The notes under the pieces: generated by a model | The model's database searches: none | Seen by the model: the letters and a program-made list of their open reading frames with translations, nothing else | Told to the model about the DNA's origin: nothing | Translations under genes and position numbers: made by a program | DNA from: Fragilaria crotonensis | Lineage: Eukaryota; Bacillariophyta; Fragilariophyceae; Fragilariales; Fragilariaceae | NCBI GenBank assembly: GCA_022925895.1 | Contig: JAKSYS010000351.1 | Coordinates: 1-62,696, forward strand | Direction of reading: 5' to 3' | DNA length: 62,696 nucleotides | Part shown: positions 10,839 through 22,665 of the stretch, piece after piece | Layout: the number at the start of each line of letters is the position of its first letter | Numbering within the stretch: the first letter of the stretch is position 1

Positions 10839-11936
10839 TCAGTCTAAATACTCGGAAAGCGTAGCGTCGTCAAATAGTTCCAAATTATCAACATCGCCAT
10901 CATGTTGGAAGCTGGGGAGTTGTCCAGTCATATTGGGATGGCTGACGTATCCTAGGCGCTCGGGGAACGCTTGCGAGTTTGGTGCATCGCCAATCACAAT
11001 CTCTCTGAAGTGACTACCACTGCACATGTTGAGAGCACGAGGAAGGTTGTTGTTTGGTGGTTTAGATAACATTTCATCGCGCATGTCAGACTTAATCGCT
11101 CTTTGCATTCGATTGTCCTCTCGGAACCCTGACAAAGATGATTTAGTGCTGCGACTGGAATGATCCCGCAAAGTTTGTTCCGCCTGTAGTGATGTCTTCA
11201 TGCTTGCAACCAATGTGGTCGATTCGGAATGGTCCGCGCATACTGAGCCTAGTTTTTGGGAATGACGATGCGTGACGGAGATGAGATTGTCGCTCAGACA
11301 CCCTCCCACCAAAGCAACATTAGTAGACTCTCTGCACTCTCGATTTCCTTGTTCAACATTGTTAAGTTGAAATCTACAATCAAGTGCTGAAGTCTGTTCC
11401 GAGTTGACATCCGACGATGCAATATCCCCGGATAGGGAAGGAGGCAATATTGGAGAGTTTATGGAACCAAGAGGTGGTGGATTAGATGGTGATACATTCA
11501 TGCTGTTTTCGGCATCGAGGTTTTTCTGTCGGCGCTGTCGGAGAAAGTGACCGATCTTGTCTCTTCCAACCTTTTGGTCCGCGACATACCAATATTGATA
11601 GATTGGATGCTTCTTGAGAAATCTCACTCCTGCCATGGTGACTTCGTCGTACGCTGCTTTGGAAACACGCATCTTCTCTTTCTTGGAAGCTGCTTGAGAA
11701 TATTGGTCAACGTATTTCAGCATTGCACTCAAAAAGGCTTCATTCCCAGGTTGGTGGAATCTCTCCATGCCAGCTCCGCACAAGACGTCCAAAGCTGTGG
11801 GAGTTGTTGGAACGCTTTGGGAAGTAGTCATTACATTCGAGCTCGCAGTGACCGTTCGCTGTATTTGCGTCCAGGAGAATGTGGTCGTCACCTGTTTTGT
11901 GACCTGCTGCCAGTGCTGGTCCTGCGGAAAAATCAC
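10839..11936 (-). CDS. DUF6824-domain protein
   Basis: A 365-residue single-exon protein. Residues about 49-140 match the DUF6824 domain common in diatoms: DVLCGAGMERFHQPGN, then a helix with SKKEKMRVSKAAYDEV, then RFLKKHP and a final segment VGRDKIGHFLRQRRQ. The domain's function is not established; its basic, helical character has suggested nucleic-acid or regulatory roles. The remainder is Ser/Asn-rich and probably disordered, with an acidic C-terminus (LELFDDATLSEYLD) resembling an activation-type tail. A short Gln/Thr-rich N-terminus precedes the domain. The neighbours give no functional clue. Confidence 0.82.
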   Translation of the reverse strand: MIFPQDQHWQQVTKQVTTTFSWTQIQRTVTASSNVMTTSQSVPTTPTALDVLCGAGMERFHQPGNEAFLSAMLKYVDQYSQAASKKEKMRVSKAAYDEVTMAGVRFLKKHPIYQYWYVADQKVGRDKIGHFLRQRRQKNLDAENSMNVSPSNPPPLGSINSPILPPSLSGDIASSDVNSEQTSALDCRFQLNNVEQGNRECRESTNVALVGGCLSDNLISVTHRHSQKLGSVCADHSESTTLVASMKTSLQAEQTLRDHSSRSTKSSLSGFREDNRMQRAIKSDMRDEMLSKPPNNNLPRALNMCSGSHFREIVIGDAPNSQAFPERLGYVSHPNMTGQLPSFQHDGDVDNLELFDDATLSEYLD

Positions 11937-12859
11937 TCTGGTTGCAATACTTGCCTATTGTGCATGAGTGCTGGTACTCTAACCGATAGCATGTTCCGTG
12001 CAGTCTTCTCAATTCAGCTGTGATTGCCCCGCAATACCGAGTATCCACGTTCCATCATTGAACTTTAACTCAAATCTGCGTCTTGCTGTGATGATGACGT
12101 CGAAGTAGCAATCTAATATCCAGAGTGGCGGCGAATGAAGCAATTTGATCAAAATATGTCTTGGGAATGTCGGTTGAATGAGAACTGATGCGAAGATCGG
12201 TCGTTTGAGAACTGAAGATTTAAGAACTGAATGTCCGTTGTGAGTTACTTGTAGTACTCCACAAGCAATTCGTCGGACCGCTCTCGTTTCTCGACACTCG
12301 ACAAAACATTTTGAGGGAGTTTACCAGGGTACTAGTAACATATATAGTGCAGTAGCATGTTCTTTCATTGAACTTCCCTTTCGATTCATCGTAATTTGAT
12401 TGAGTTGTTGAACTTCAAGTCAATAAGCCCCATATTTTCACTAGTACACGCGTCGCAGTACAAGTATGCAGCAACTCAAGTACCAGTTCAACCTACTCTA
12501 CTAGTAGAACTGATGAAAACAAACGACGATGATAACTTATTATGCATAGGCCTTCGAATGTTTCTACTTCCGAAATTGTAGTACTCCGAGTACTGTACCA
12601 GGTTCTCGATCACGGTCGTGGTTTCCGTCGAAGCAAATGATGTCTTCAAGGATACAACCTTACTTTTGCCTGATAGTAGTCGTAGAGGTCAGCGTAGTGT
12701 TTGCATACATCGGCGAACGACGACGGATGGCGCCATGAATGCAAGCTCCAAATCCGCTCGAAGTTCTCGTACCCGAGAATAGTCTACACTTTTTGAGGGC
12801 ACTGTCGGGCAGACATTAGCGGGGCTACAGCTTGCAAAGTATGCTTGCATCCACATCTG
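11937..12859. other. Intergenic region with a coding-like fragment at the transposon border
   Basis: No complete gene. Between about 12670 and 12859 the minus strand has two overlapping open stretches that read like protein, including YADLYDYYQAK followed by a GTAAGG donor-like site. They join with a one-base shift near 12775. The stretch stops exactly at the left terminal repeat of the large transposon, so it may be a remnant of an interrupted gene. GTAC motifs lie at 12580-12600. Confidence 0.35.
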
Positions 12860-12889
12860 ATCATCTAAGGGGGCACATCTGAGGTTTAA
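12860..12889 (+). repeat. Left terminal inverted repeat
   Basis: Reads ATCATCTAAGGGGGCA, one variable base (C), then ATCTGAGGTTTAA. It matches the reverse complement of 24426-24455 with a single mismatch. Similarity stops sharply on both sides. Confidence 0.85.
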
Positions 12890-13375
12890 TAATAGTTCTG
12901 ATAACATTTTCTCATATGCAGGCAAAACTATTGCTATTTATTTATGCTTTAGTACTGAATACTGGGTGTTTTGATGTTTTCGTTGTTTTTATGGGTTTTC
13001 GGAGTTTTGTGATTGACAGATGCCCTACCCGGATAATTACGTAAAAGTCAGCCGACTTCTGAAAACTTTGTTTTGGTGTACAGATATATGTAGCAAACCT
13101 TCATACAAAAATGCCACTTCATCATTTATGCTAGGTCGTATTTCTGTATCTCTTTTTCTGATAGCCTGCATTCTTTAACACGGAATTGTTTCTTTGCACA
13201 AGGGAAAAAGACGTTGTTATGCTCGTTTGACTGTGCCCTTTCTTCCTCCACAATTTGACGTCCATCCGTTGTTTATTTTGGTAAAAGAATCAAAGTTTTT
13301 TGTCTGCGCCTTATTACTCACAACTCACCAAGCAGCCAATCTAATCACAAACAACAAGCATATCCAATTATCGTG

Positions 13376-16287
13376 ATGTCGGCTTCAAGATATGTGTGTC
13401 ACAATCCTGACTGTGGAAGTCGACGCCAATCCTTTTCCAATGAAAAAGGATACACGATGCATTTTGCACTTTCCCATCCTGTCTGTCGTTCATTGATCAA
13501 TCCTCTTCTGGTGGTGACACAAGACACCAACCAATTGCAGATGACGTGGTGTTTGTCTCCACCATACCTTCATCTCTGATGAGACGTGACGTGATAAACC
13601 CAACAATGCCAACATGCATAATACACAAACGTGGTCGGCATCGATGCTCGACGATGAGGCGACAAACACAACTGACGCGCCTTCTGATGATGACTTTGCC
13701 GCGAATGATGAAGGCTACGCATGGGAAGTAAATGCAACCCTGCCCCTTGTTGTTGATTCCAATGAAGAAGAGCCATGGCTGTACACTGATGATCAAAAGT
13801 GGACGGTTGCGTTGTTAAAATTATTGGACGATATGAATGCTCCAGACTACGCATTTGCTTCTGTGCTTAGATGGGCCAGAGGTGCCAATGCCGCAAGGTA
13901 TTCATTTTATCCTGATGGTGGTTTATCGCGTTCGCGAAGCATTGATCTGTTGTTTTCGGGTATGAAAAATGCAACGCAATTCTTGCCATCGGTTGTAAAC
14001 GTTACCACTCCTCATGGTCCTCCTCGTGATGTTATTGTGTTTGACTTTGTGCCTCAACTCTTGCGGTTGTTGCAGAACCCAAAACTGATGACAGCTGACA
14101 ACTTGTTAATTGACCCCGTTAATCCCTTGCTGCCATACGCATCACCACAAGGTGAACTTGGTGATGCCATCTCTGGTCAAGTGTATCGTGATGCATATAA
14201 ACGGATGATCACCAATCCTGATCGTCAATTCTTTGTGCCAATTATCCAATGGATTGACCGCACATCTGTCACAGGCAATGATCGCTTTTCTTTAAAAGCC
14301 ATACATGTTTACGCCAGCAATTTTTAAAGAACCCTTTCGTCGCAAAATTCAGGCCTGGGGTTATCATGGATTTTTGCCAAAACAAAAGACATCGTCGGCT
14401 CAAAACCAAACCCAAATTCAAGGAAACAATATTCGCAATTACCATGCGGAACTTTATGCTGTATTGCACTCCTTCACTACTTCGGAACCCCGCCTTCGCA
14501 ATGTTATACTTCCTCTTGGTCCCAGAGGTGCAATCTGCGTTGACGTCATTTGTTGCATACTCTTTGTGATACAAGACATGCAAGAAGGCGATGCACTCTG
14601 TGGTCGTTTTGGCTCACACACAACCGGGATACAACGCCATTGTCGTGCGTGCAACGTCACAGCAGCGGAATTGGATAATCCACATGCTACGTGTTCCTTT
14701 TTGTTGCTGCAGACATGGCACGCATCTCCAGCAACCCCGATCAAAAGTGCGTACGCCGTGGTCGCAACATTATCTTAATAATGCGTTTGATTACGTGCCC
14801 ATGGCTGATCCAGTGCGCGGCATTTTGGCGCTACTCCGGTGGAAACTCTCCATGCGTTTCGAAAAGGTTTAATTGAAAGGTCACATTTCTGGTTCTTAAA
14901 ATGTACCAACTCGCCGACGTGCTGCCTTGGACGCGTTGGCCGTTCATTTTCACAGATCGCACCGCCAAACATATCGCAAAGTGTATCCTGCAACCGATTT
15001 CAGCAACGGCATTACCAACCTAACAAAGATATCTGCTGCCGAGCGTGTGGGATTGGTATTCTTGTTCGTCATACTTGCCCAATATGATGAAGGGTGGATC
15101 ATTTTATCCAAAGCGCTGCAACAAAAAGATCGCACCAGTTTACGAAAGGTTATCAATGTGTTTGAAGCACTGTTGTGCTTTGACCAGTGGCTCAATCAAC
15201 CTACCTATTGGACAGCTGAACATCATGACGAATCCGTTTTACAAGTCTCAGATGCGATTACAAAACTGATGGAGATGTGCAAGAAGGATATTCCCTTGTT
15301 TAAAAAAAAGACATGGAAATTTCCAAAATTTCATGAATTGAAGCACATTCTTAACGACATGGAACGTTTCGGTGCCCCATAAATTATTGCGCACAACGCC
15401 CGGAGTCATTGTTGATTCCTGTGGCAAAACAGCCAGGTCGCAGAGCTCAAAAACGACATACAGGTGCTTTGTACGAATTGCAGGCAGCTCAACGTTTATC
15501 GTATTCGTTAATGATTGCTGAGGTTCATTCACGAATCTGGGGGGACGCCAACACGGCGGTAAGTGTCCCGTCTGTGGACGCAGCATCTATTTTTGAATCA
15601 ACTGGCAATGCAACATTTGGAGTTTTGTTTCGGAATACCAATATGATGTTAAACGTTCAGTGGGCAACCAAGACCGATGTGCGGTTGATGCATTTGCCAA
15701 CACCATTGATGGAATTTATGTGGACCACATTTGGCCCACACGTCCGTTTCTGTACCGAATATGTGCGTGACCAATATACGTTTCGTTGCCATCCTGCGTA
15801 TCAATCCGACAATCCGATTAACGATTGGATGAATGTCTTGTTCGAGGTGATGGATACCAAAACCAACACGTACATCAAAACGGCGTTTCCCTGCCGTCTG
15901 GCTGCTGTTGTGATCTGTGCCGTGGATGCTCTCAATGCAGAACCATATCATTTGGTAGTCCAAAGCACTACCGAACGGACCGGTGTTCAATCAGTGCTAT
16001 TGACGGAATGGTGTTGGTCCTCTGAATACCTTGTCATTCTACCATCCAATATTGTGGGCCCATGTTTTGTTATTTCGATTAAGCCCGACATGTCAAAAGT
16101 TCTAGAAGCCTTGCCATTGGACAGTTGGGCTTCCGAGTTCACGAAACCGGTTGATGAATATTCATCCTCTTCTGACGACGACGATGACGAGGAAATGCAT
16201 ACGGATAGTTCGGACGAAGAGAAATCAATTGACTTCGATGACAATGTTGAAGAAGAGGAGGAGGAGGAAGAAGATGGCGATTACTGA
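13376..16287 (+). pseudogene. Transposase with N-terminal zinc-finger-like motif, multiple frame breaks
   Basis: The transposase block of the large element. It opens with a C2H2-like motif (CHNPDCGSRR...GYTMHF...SHPVC). Later segments match the order expected of Plavaka/CACTA-like DDE transposases: DFVPQLL, then PIIQWIDRT with a candidate first catalytic Asp, FVIQDMQEGDALCGR with a candidate second Asp, a CRAC motif, a helical block ending KFHELKHI, and PGRRAQKRHTGALYE near the end. The C-terminus is strongly acidic. Open segments are 13376-13579, 13614-14327, 14305-14778, about 14800-14925, 14927-15382 and 15409-16287. Adjacent segments are joined only by single-base shifts, one in a CCCC run at about 15378. 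Either a decayed gene or indel-affected sequence. Confidence 0.68.
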
Positions 16288-16424
16288 ATAATTATTTATA
16301 TAAATTTATCCTTACATTCTGATAAGGATATCGTCATGCATACTTTCCCCATTGTTTCCTTCAACTGATGGGTTTTGTAACGCTTGCTGCGTTATTCAAT
16401 GAAATCAAGGGCATGATGCATATT

Positions 16425-17206
16425 TTATGCAGGCAGCCTCATTTTGGAACGTCTCAATGGTCTCTTACCTTCATAAAAGAACCGGAAGCCAAGTTTGAAA
16501 GCAACAAATTTACTTTGCACCGTTTCGGAGGAAGTGCAATAATCCAATGCCTCATCGCACAGACGTAGAGCAATTGTCTCATTTGCATCATAGATAAAAT
16601 CCCCATGGATGGTAACTGCATGAGAACAACTGTCGTCAGAGGCTTGCAAGACGCCAAGCACAACCTCATCCTCTTTTAAATCAACTTTCCAATCGAATGA
16701 ACTTGGAAGTTTTTAATCACAATCCAAGTTGGAAGTAAAGTTCTTGCATGCTTAACCACCCTCCGCAATGCATCAACAACTGCGCCTTTCAAGATTTCCT
16801 CGCCGAATGCGTCAATCTTTGATGCATCATCGTGCCATCCCAATGCAAAGAAGGCCGATGCAAGAGACTTACTCACACACAAATCCTTTCCTTCAGATTG
16901 GACGAATTGAATTGCAGGTGCGCCAATCACCTTTAACTCAGGATGCTGGTTCAAGCGAGATTGCTTAAAATCACCAACGGGGATGTCAACCCAGCCTCGT
17001 TTAGATTGTTTCAATTCATCAGTGAAGCAATCGCCAAAGGTTTTGCGGACGTAATCTTCTTCCAGTGTTGGCGTTTTACCATCCGATGTCTTTCCAAGCC
17101 ATTTGCCTTCAACTGTAATTGTCTTTCGTGGAGGAGGGTCTTTCAAAGCCTTCAAATTCTTCAACTGAGAATCCCACCAGTCATCATCCTCATCTGTGGC
17201 ATCCAA
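16425..17206 (-). pseudogene. Papain-fold-like cysteine peptidase segment of the transposon polyprotein
   Basis: The last part of the minus-strand block, read from 17206 to 16676 and, after a one-base shift near 16675-16690, to 16425. An acidic start is followed by KDLCVSKSLASAFFALGW, with a Cys at the start of a helix as in papain- and OTU-like folds. Then comes SHAVTIHGDFIYDAN, a His-hydrophobic-strand-Asp/Asn pattern typical of their second and third active-site positions. I infer a cysteine peptidase or inactive relative, different from the Ulp1-like segment upstream. No family name can be assigned. Its stop faces the transposase stop at 16287, so the two genes are convergent. Confidence 0.5.
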
Positions 17207-17226
17207 ACCTTTGAGGACATCCTTAT

Positions 17227-18659
17227 TCAGAGAAGAACGCAGAGCCTCTGTTCTGATATAACCGCTTTCGCGGGTTTATCAGTAATGCCTTTCTCTGATC
17301 TTCCTTTGCGTTTTTCCTGAGAGGATTTGCGTCGTTCCATTTCAATTTCTTCAATTTCCTTCTCAATTCTTTTATCCAATTCAGCAGTGTCAACAATTCT
17401 GCGCTTTTTTTCTGGGCAATATCGAATTCGGATGATCTTTTTCTTACCAATAAAGACTTCCACATCTCGCGGAACCTGAGTCCAGTTGGATTCCTCCTGG
17501 CGCATATTTATGATTTGATCAAACATGGGTTGGAATTCAGATTTGACCCATTCTTCCTCCACATCGATTTCTTCTTCTTGCCGAATGTAATCATAATGCG
17601 ATGCTTTCTGTGGAGTCTTTTGCTTTTGGTTGTTGGTTTGAGGTGGAAAGACCGGAACCTCCTCTGTCCAAACCAATTTCGCTCGGAATGAATTCGTTGC
17701 TTTATCAAACCTCACACTCTGTACCAATGTTTTCTGAGTGCACTTAAATTCGTTGGCAAAGAATTTTCGGAATTTTGCTCGCTCGTCTTGCAAGGCTTTG
17801 ATCATCATGTCAATGTCACGAATGGTCTCCTTGGAAATACCATTAATATTTTTCTTCCTTGCCCAGCGATCAAGCTCAGCTTGATGCTGAGCCTTTGTAT
17901 GCCATTTCCAAGCCTTGAAGCTTTGCTCGATGTACTCTTCAATTTCCGCTTCATAGTCCGATCGTTTCATAATGGTCGGTGTAGGTAGTCCAGTAACTCC
18001 GTATTCTGTAGCAAGCTTCTCACACAGTGCCTTTGATTGCGTACAGAACTTTGGTGTTGGATCTGGGAAAGGAATAATAGCCTTTTCCAGTTTCTTTGCA
18101 TCGAGGGATCTTTGATTCGAATCTTCTTAAGAAACGCCTCCGCCATATCTTCAACTGCATCCGTTTTGCGCTTCAAAGGAACAACGAGCGGTTTTGGTTC
18201 GAATGTTTTCGTATCGGATGCCAAGGTTTGACTTTGTGTGATGTTTGCGCTTGCCTCTGTCTGCACGTCAGCATTTAATACAGCCCTTTCCATTGATGCA
18301 CCAGCTGCGCTTTCGGGAACATCCATATTCGCACTTCCTTTTTCTGGCGTTAGCAACAAAACATTGGCTCCTTCAATACGATTGTTGTCGTTTGTTGCCA
18401 CATGGTCAGATTGCGTCAAAACATTGGCTTCGTCGGAGTGATTAATGTTCACTCTTGCCGCTTCGTCGTTTGTTGGCTTTGATGCTTCGGTCTGCTCATG
18501 AATTGCAGATAACGCAGTCGAATCAGATTGGATTGTTGTTCCGTCTTGAGCCGTGCCTTTGGCAAAAGCTTTCGTTGTGTCTGAGCACGGACCTTTTTCG
18601 GCGATGGCGAAGGTGCTGCCTTTGCTTCCAACAAAATGTCTTGGTTTCCAACTGGCCAT
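17227..18659 (-). pseudogene. Charged helical linker region of the transposon polyprotein
   Basis: Two open segments (18659-17967 and 17970-17227) overlap by four bases. The first is Thr/Ser/Ala/Asp-rich and probably disordered. The second is rich in Lys, Glu and Arg with long helical stretches, including an EKEIEEIEMERR run, and is likely coiled coil. No catalytic motif was seen. The segments lie head to tail with the Ulp1-like block upstream and the papain-like block downstream. I read the whole as one original gene broken by frame shifts. Confidence 0.45.
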
Positions 18660-19759
18660 TGCGAGATTAGAGGCAAGTTGTTTGTGTAAACATCAGGGAC
18701 AAGATAATCAGCAAAAACTTTCTTGGGCTCAACATCGAATTGAAGCTTTGCCAAACGGTCGAATAAGACAAACCACTGCTCTCGCTCGGGAAGAAAAGAT
18801 TCCCTCTTGATTTTGGGCAGCGATACCCAAGGTGGTTGCAAATTCTTATATGGCATGTCGCAATACATTTCGTTCTTCAATGCACACTTTTTCAACTCCA
18901 ATGCTGTCGCCGAGAATTGGTCATCGAATGTAGCATCATCAACAATCAGATCACGCAGGACCATTGCTAAAGTTGCTATGACACCAAAGGCACAATTGTA
19001 AGTGTCATCGTTGGATTGCTTCGGAAGAATGTCGGAATTCAAAGGCAAATGAAGTGCAGGAAAAGTAGGTGTGCCAAGCATATTTCCATCCAATGCTTCA
19101 CCAAAAGGTGACAGCCACTCCAACTTGCCTTCTGATGGGTCCGAATGTTTTTTTTCGTGTGCATCGTAACTCGAACATAAATTCAAGAACCACAAGATGC
19201 CTTGGGAATTCGGAACATTGCGTCGGCCATTTGTGTCCATACTGCAGTATCGAAAAAAACACGCACGCAATCCATCTTTATTCCTTTTTTCGACTTCAGA
19301 CGTGTTGTACGCAGCGTTAAAGACAAAAGTGGCACTCCAATGGCTTTCATTTTTGTTGCATGGAAAGACAATCATCCGACAATCTAAGATCCACGGGTTT
19401 GGGTGAATCACATGCTGCACCAGGTGGTTTCTCAACTTGCAATAATCGCTTGCAAGTTGAGTCACAGGAGCTTTGAATCGGTCCAGGATGGCTTGCGCAA
19501 GCTTAACAGGATCAAGATCTTGTTCCTTGCCGAGTTTGACCATCTTTAAGGCACGCTGATATTCGACGAACTTAGCAAAAGCAATTGCGATCGAATCACA
19601 GTAACAGCATGGCATGACAAAACATAAATCTTGATACCGTCCATCGCACAAAAGAATCGCCATCATCAAGTCAAGCTCTCCACTTTGCATCCATTTCACT
19701 CCATGGGCTTCTGTATGCAACAGCCGACGCTCAATACGCACTTCTCCTTTAACAAACAT
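18449..19759 (-). CDS. Ulp1/C48-like cysteine protease segment of the transposon
   Basis: A 436-codon open segment with the arrangement of an Ulp1 (peptidase C48) fold: ESHWSATF (candidate catalytic His140, followed by Trp as in Ulp1), CSMDTNG (Asp175), and Q248 followed by YNCAFG (Cys256). Glutamine eight residues before the Cys fits the oxyanion-hole position. Ulp1-type proteases process SUMO in host cells. In Plavaka, KDZ and related transposons they are common passengers whose targets are uncertain. The frame upstream of the first Met continues the GNAT-containing segment after a one-base shift near 19765, so this is probably an internal part of a larger protein. Confidence 0.65.
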   Translation of the reverse strand: MFVKGEVRIERRLLHTEAHGVKWMQSGELDLMMAILLCDGRYQDLCFVMPCCYCDSIAIAFAKFVEYQRALKMVKLGKEQDLDPVKLAQAILDRFKAPVTQLASDYCKLRNHLVQHVIHPNPWILDCRMIVFPCNKNESHWSATFVFNAAYNTSEVEKRNKDGLRACFFRYCSMDTNGRRNVPNSQGILWFLNLCSSYDAHEKKHSDPSEGKLEWLSPFGEALDGNMLGTPTFPALHLPLNSDILPKQSNDDTYNCAFGVIATLAMVLRDLIVDDATFDDQFSATALELKKCALKNEMYCDMPYKNLQPPWVSLPKIKRESFLPEREQWFVLFDRLAKLQFDVEPKKVFADYLVPDVYTNNLPLISQWPVGNQDILLEAKAAPSPSPKKVRAQTQRKLLPKARLKTEQQSNLIRLRYLQFMSRPKHQSQQTTKRQE

Positions 19760-19764
19760 GGTCG

Positions 19765-21342
19765 TCAGAGGAGGAACACTTGCATACGGAGGTGGAACAA
19801 TTGTCGCATAGTAGAGTCAGAATAGTGCAGACGTATTCCGCAAACTATGGGTGGTGGAAATTCACACCAAAGTTTCCAAGCATTGTTTGTGTCAGATGCG
19901 TCCTGTGAAACAGCTTGTGCTTCATCAGCAGGGGCAAGTTGGAAATGACGCAGGCATCCAGAACGCAAATGCATGAGTTGATAAACAACGGATTTGGGGT
20001 CATCCTTTTCATATGCATGGAAGATTGAAATTTTGAATTCCGCAGATTTGAATGCTGACAAATGATCCCTCACATGTCTCGGAAGCATTGAAAATCCATC
20101 ATCAAAATGATCGTTTATTTGCTTAAACCCAAGCATGGTGTAGAAATGAAACGCAGATGGTTTGCTCGTAGGATTGCAAAAAGATTTCCACTGTCTTGCA
20201 GGCAATGTCATTTGCATAACAATATTTGATCATTGCAATAATCAAAAATAATCCAAACCCTTGCCTGCGCCAGCCATTAATTTGCGTTGGGTGCGTTGCA
20301 TCATGCTTGGCAACAAGTAGCCAGGAAATGAATGCCGCAACATCATGTTTTCCTTTCGCGAAGGAAACGTTCGACTAAAGGTGACAGCTGCAACAACCTT
20401 CATTCCTTGATTTTTTTCTTCCCACATCGGTTTCCACGTATGGATGGGTCCTGCTTTCTTCTTCGTTACAATCATGATAGTAATCTGATTTTCCAATGCT
20501 ACCCGAATTGACGATGTTGTTGTTGACTTTGGAGCAAAGCCACTGACATAAAACTTAAGTGCCAACTCCTTGAACTTGGCAATGCGTGGCTGCAAATGTT
20601 TGTTTTTCACCAGTTTCCAATCGGGAGCAGATGGGTTTATGACAACAAGGCGAAAATACCAAGTGTGATCACCATCGCCGGGTTTGTCAATAAGCGATGC
20701 AAATCGGAGATCTTTGTACCAATGCCGGCAGCGGTAAAGATCAATCTCTCCATATCCGCCAGTTTTTGGTTGCAAATCAAATGCAGATCTCACTGCATGC
20801 CTGGCATTGCGAGCGTCGTTATCCTTCATCAGAAATTCGTCTACACCAGTGAATCCATAAACGGATTTGAGTTGATGGGGAATAATAAAAGCAACCTCGT
20901 CGTCTCGAGAGGCAAGGACATCGATATCTGGCGGAACAAGAATGGTCGCATCAACGTCAATGGGATCGTTCAACGTTGTTGGCTTTAATGGTGCTCTGGT
21001 GGATTTTGTTGCTTTGGAATCAGTAGCATCGACGTCATGAATTGTTGGTTGGTTTTCAACCCCAGAGGAAAGCATTGCGTGATCCGCCTGGTGTGTTTCA
21101 AGATTTGTGAGTGAGTCGGTCACGTTTGTTACAGGATCAAGTTTCTCAATAGCAAGAAACATGCTTTCCATTTTCGCCATCCCTATCTGGGATTTTGGGA
21201 TTTTGCTATCTGCACTTTCGTCTTTGTCCATGTCATGCGTTACATCAGTGGTGGCAATGGTCTGAATTAATGCCTCTGAGGGATCTTCATTATCCTCTGT
21301 ATTGCTGTTGCCTTCTTTGGCGGTTTCACGAGCAGCTTCCAT
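19765..21342 (-). pseudogene. GNAT-type acetyltransferase segment at the start of the transposon polyprotein
   Basis: Probable start at the ATG 21342-21340 (MEAARETAKEG). The first about 180 residues are Asp/Thr-rich and disordered-looking, followed by a mixed region. From about 20400 downward, strands leading to VVAAVTF are followed in another frame by WRRQGFGLFLI, matching the acetyl-CoA pyrophosphate-binding motif A (Q/R-x-x-G-x-G/A) of GNAT enzymes. After a second shift comes KPSAFHFYTMLGF, the usual C-terminal GNAT motif. Breaks lie near 20300-20340 and 20150-20200. The substrate is unknown. Joining the downstream Ulp1-like segment needs one more one-base shift. Confidence 0.58.
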
Positions 21343-22665
21343 GGCTCGGTTGATGATGATGCTGTGATAATCTCCAGCCAATGATCTTTGATGAAAACAG
21401 AAACCTCGAATGAATCTTGGTGACTGTTTTGTGTCAAGAAATACACGTAACCACAAGCACACGCTGCTTTGCTAGTGAATCACGACGTGGAGTCAGCAAT
21501 ACTCAATCAAGAGCAAGATTCTCGCAGGTGACTAGCCCCCACAGCTAATGTGCAATTGGTGTATGAATCCTTGCTTCAAAAATACTGGTGGGATCGTTAC
21601 AGCTGCCAGCAACAAAGAAAATGAAACAATATCAACAAAATGGTTCGTTGATCCTGCAGGAGAGAGCAAACAAGAAAGTCAGGTGAGAGCACATAGCAGT
21701 TGTTACACCAGGGTGGCGAGTCGTGTCGTTACTGCTTTGCCGTATGTGGGCTACGTAATGTGTATGTAACAGTAGTCCTACACCGTATGACAGTACAACA
21801 ATACAAAATTTTGCCGCACCACTGCACTGGTCACGTAGGAATGGTATGGCTGTACTAGTGTACAGTGCTTTACGACACTGTACATAAATACAGTGCAGTG
21901 CTGACAGCAAACGATCTTCATTCAACACATGTCACTTCTTTTGCAAAAACACAATGGTTTGACCTCTGATGCAAACAAAATCGCCACATGACATCTGTCT
22001 GATGGCAATGCTTACAATGGGTGCTCGTTTTTTTTAAAGGAGCAAAGTTTGAGAAAGGAATGATGAAGGAAGTGATGAGAGTGAATGGGGACAACAACAG
22101 TTCACTTTGTGCAAATCTCACGAGTTGAAAAAAATCGGGGAAACGTAATGTTGGAATAACGGCTTTTCAGAATATGGGTCGCGAATGTGCCTACGCACAC
22201 GGTAGTACGGGTACTGAAAATTCGTGCACTGTATCAAGTACTCCAATGCATAGCACTGCAGGTACAAGTACTGTATCCACTATTATGCATACAACTCCTA
22301 ATACAAACTATACATGCTACTAGTAATACATATTTTGTTGCATTGCAGTGTAAACATATATCATACACTTTTGCTTTTCTACTTCTAGTCTAGTAATAAT
22401 AATGTGTGTCCCGTACGCACTCGGAGAGTTGATAATGTGCTCTACTTAAATCATCAATGATACGATCTTACCCAAACTTGATTAAGTATAATTCATTTGA
22501 ATTAACTATTATTTTCAAAACAACTTTCGCGCATATTAATGCAACAAATATTTCATTCGAATGCATGTCATTTCCTTCCATCATGTCATAATCCTTAGTT
22601 GTTGCAACAATGAGCAAAAATAAAAACTTAACTTTCAAGGCCTTGGCCTTGACATTGACGACGAC
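21343..22665. other. Non-coding interior of the large transposon
   Basis: Between the divergent polyprotein and third gene of the element, so probably a bidirectional promoter region. A 73-codon open stretch at 21548-21769 is Cys-rich at its start but has no recognised domain. Homopolymer T runs and AT-rich stretches dominate 22020-22640. No TIR-like subrepeats were found. Confidence 0.35.

Noticed and set aside
14269-15586. Minus-strand open frames opposite the transposase
   Set aside because: They mirror the coding strand of the transposase and have no protein family features.
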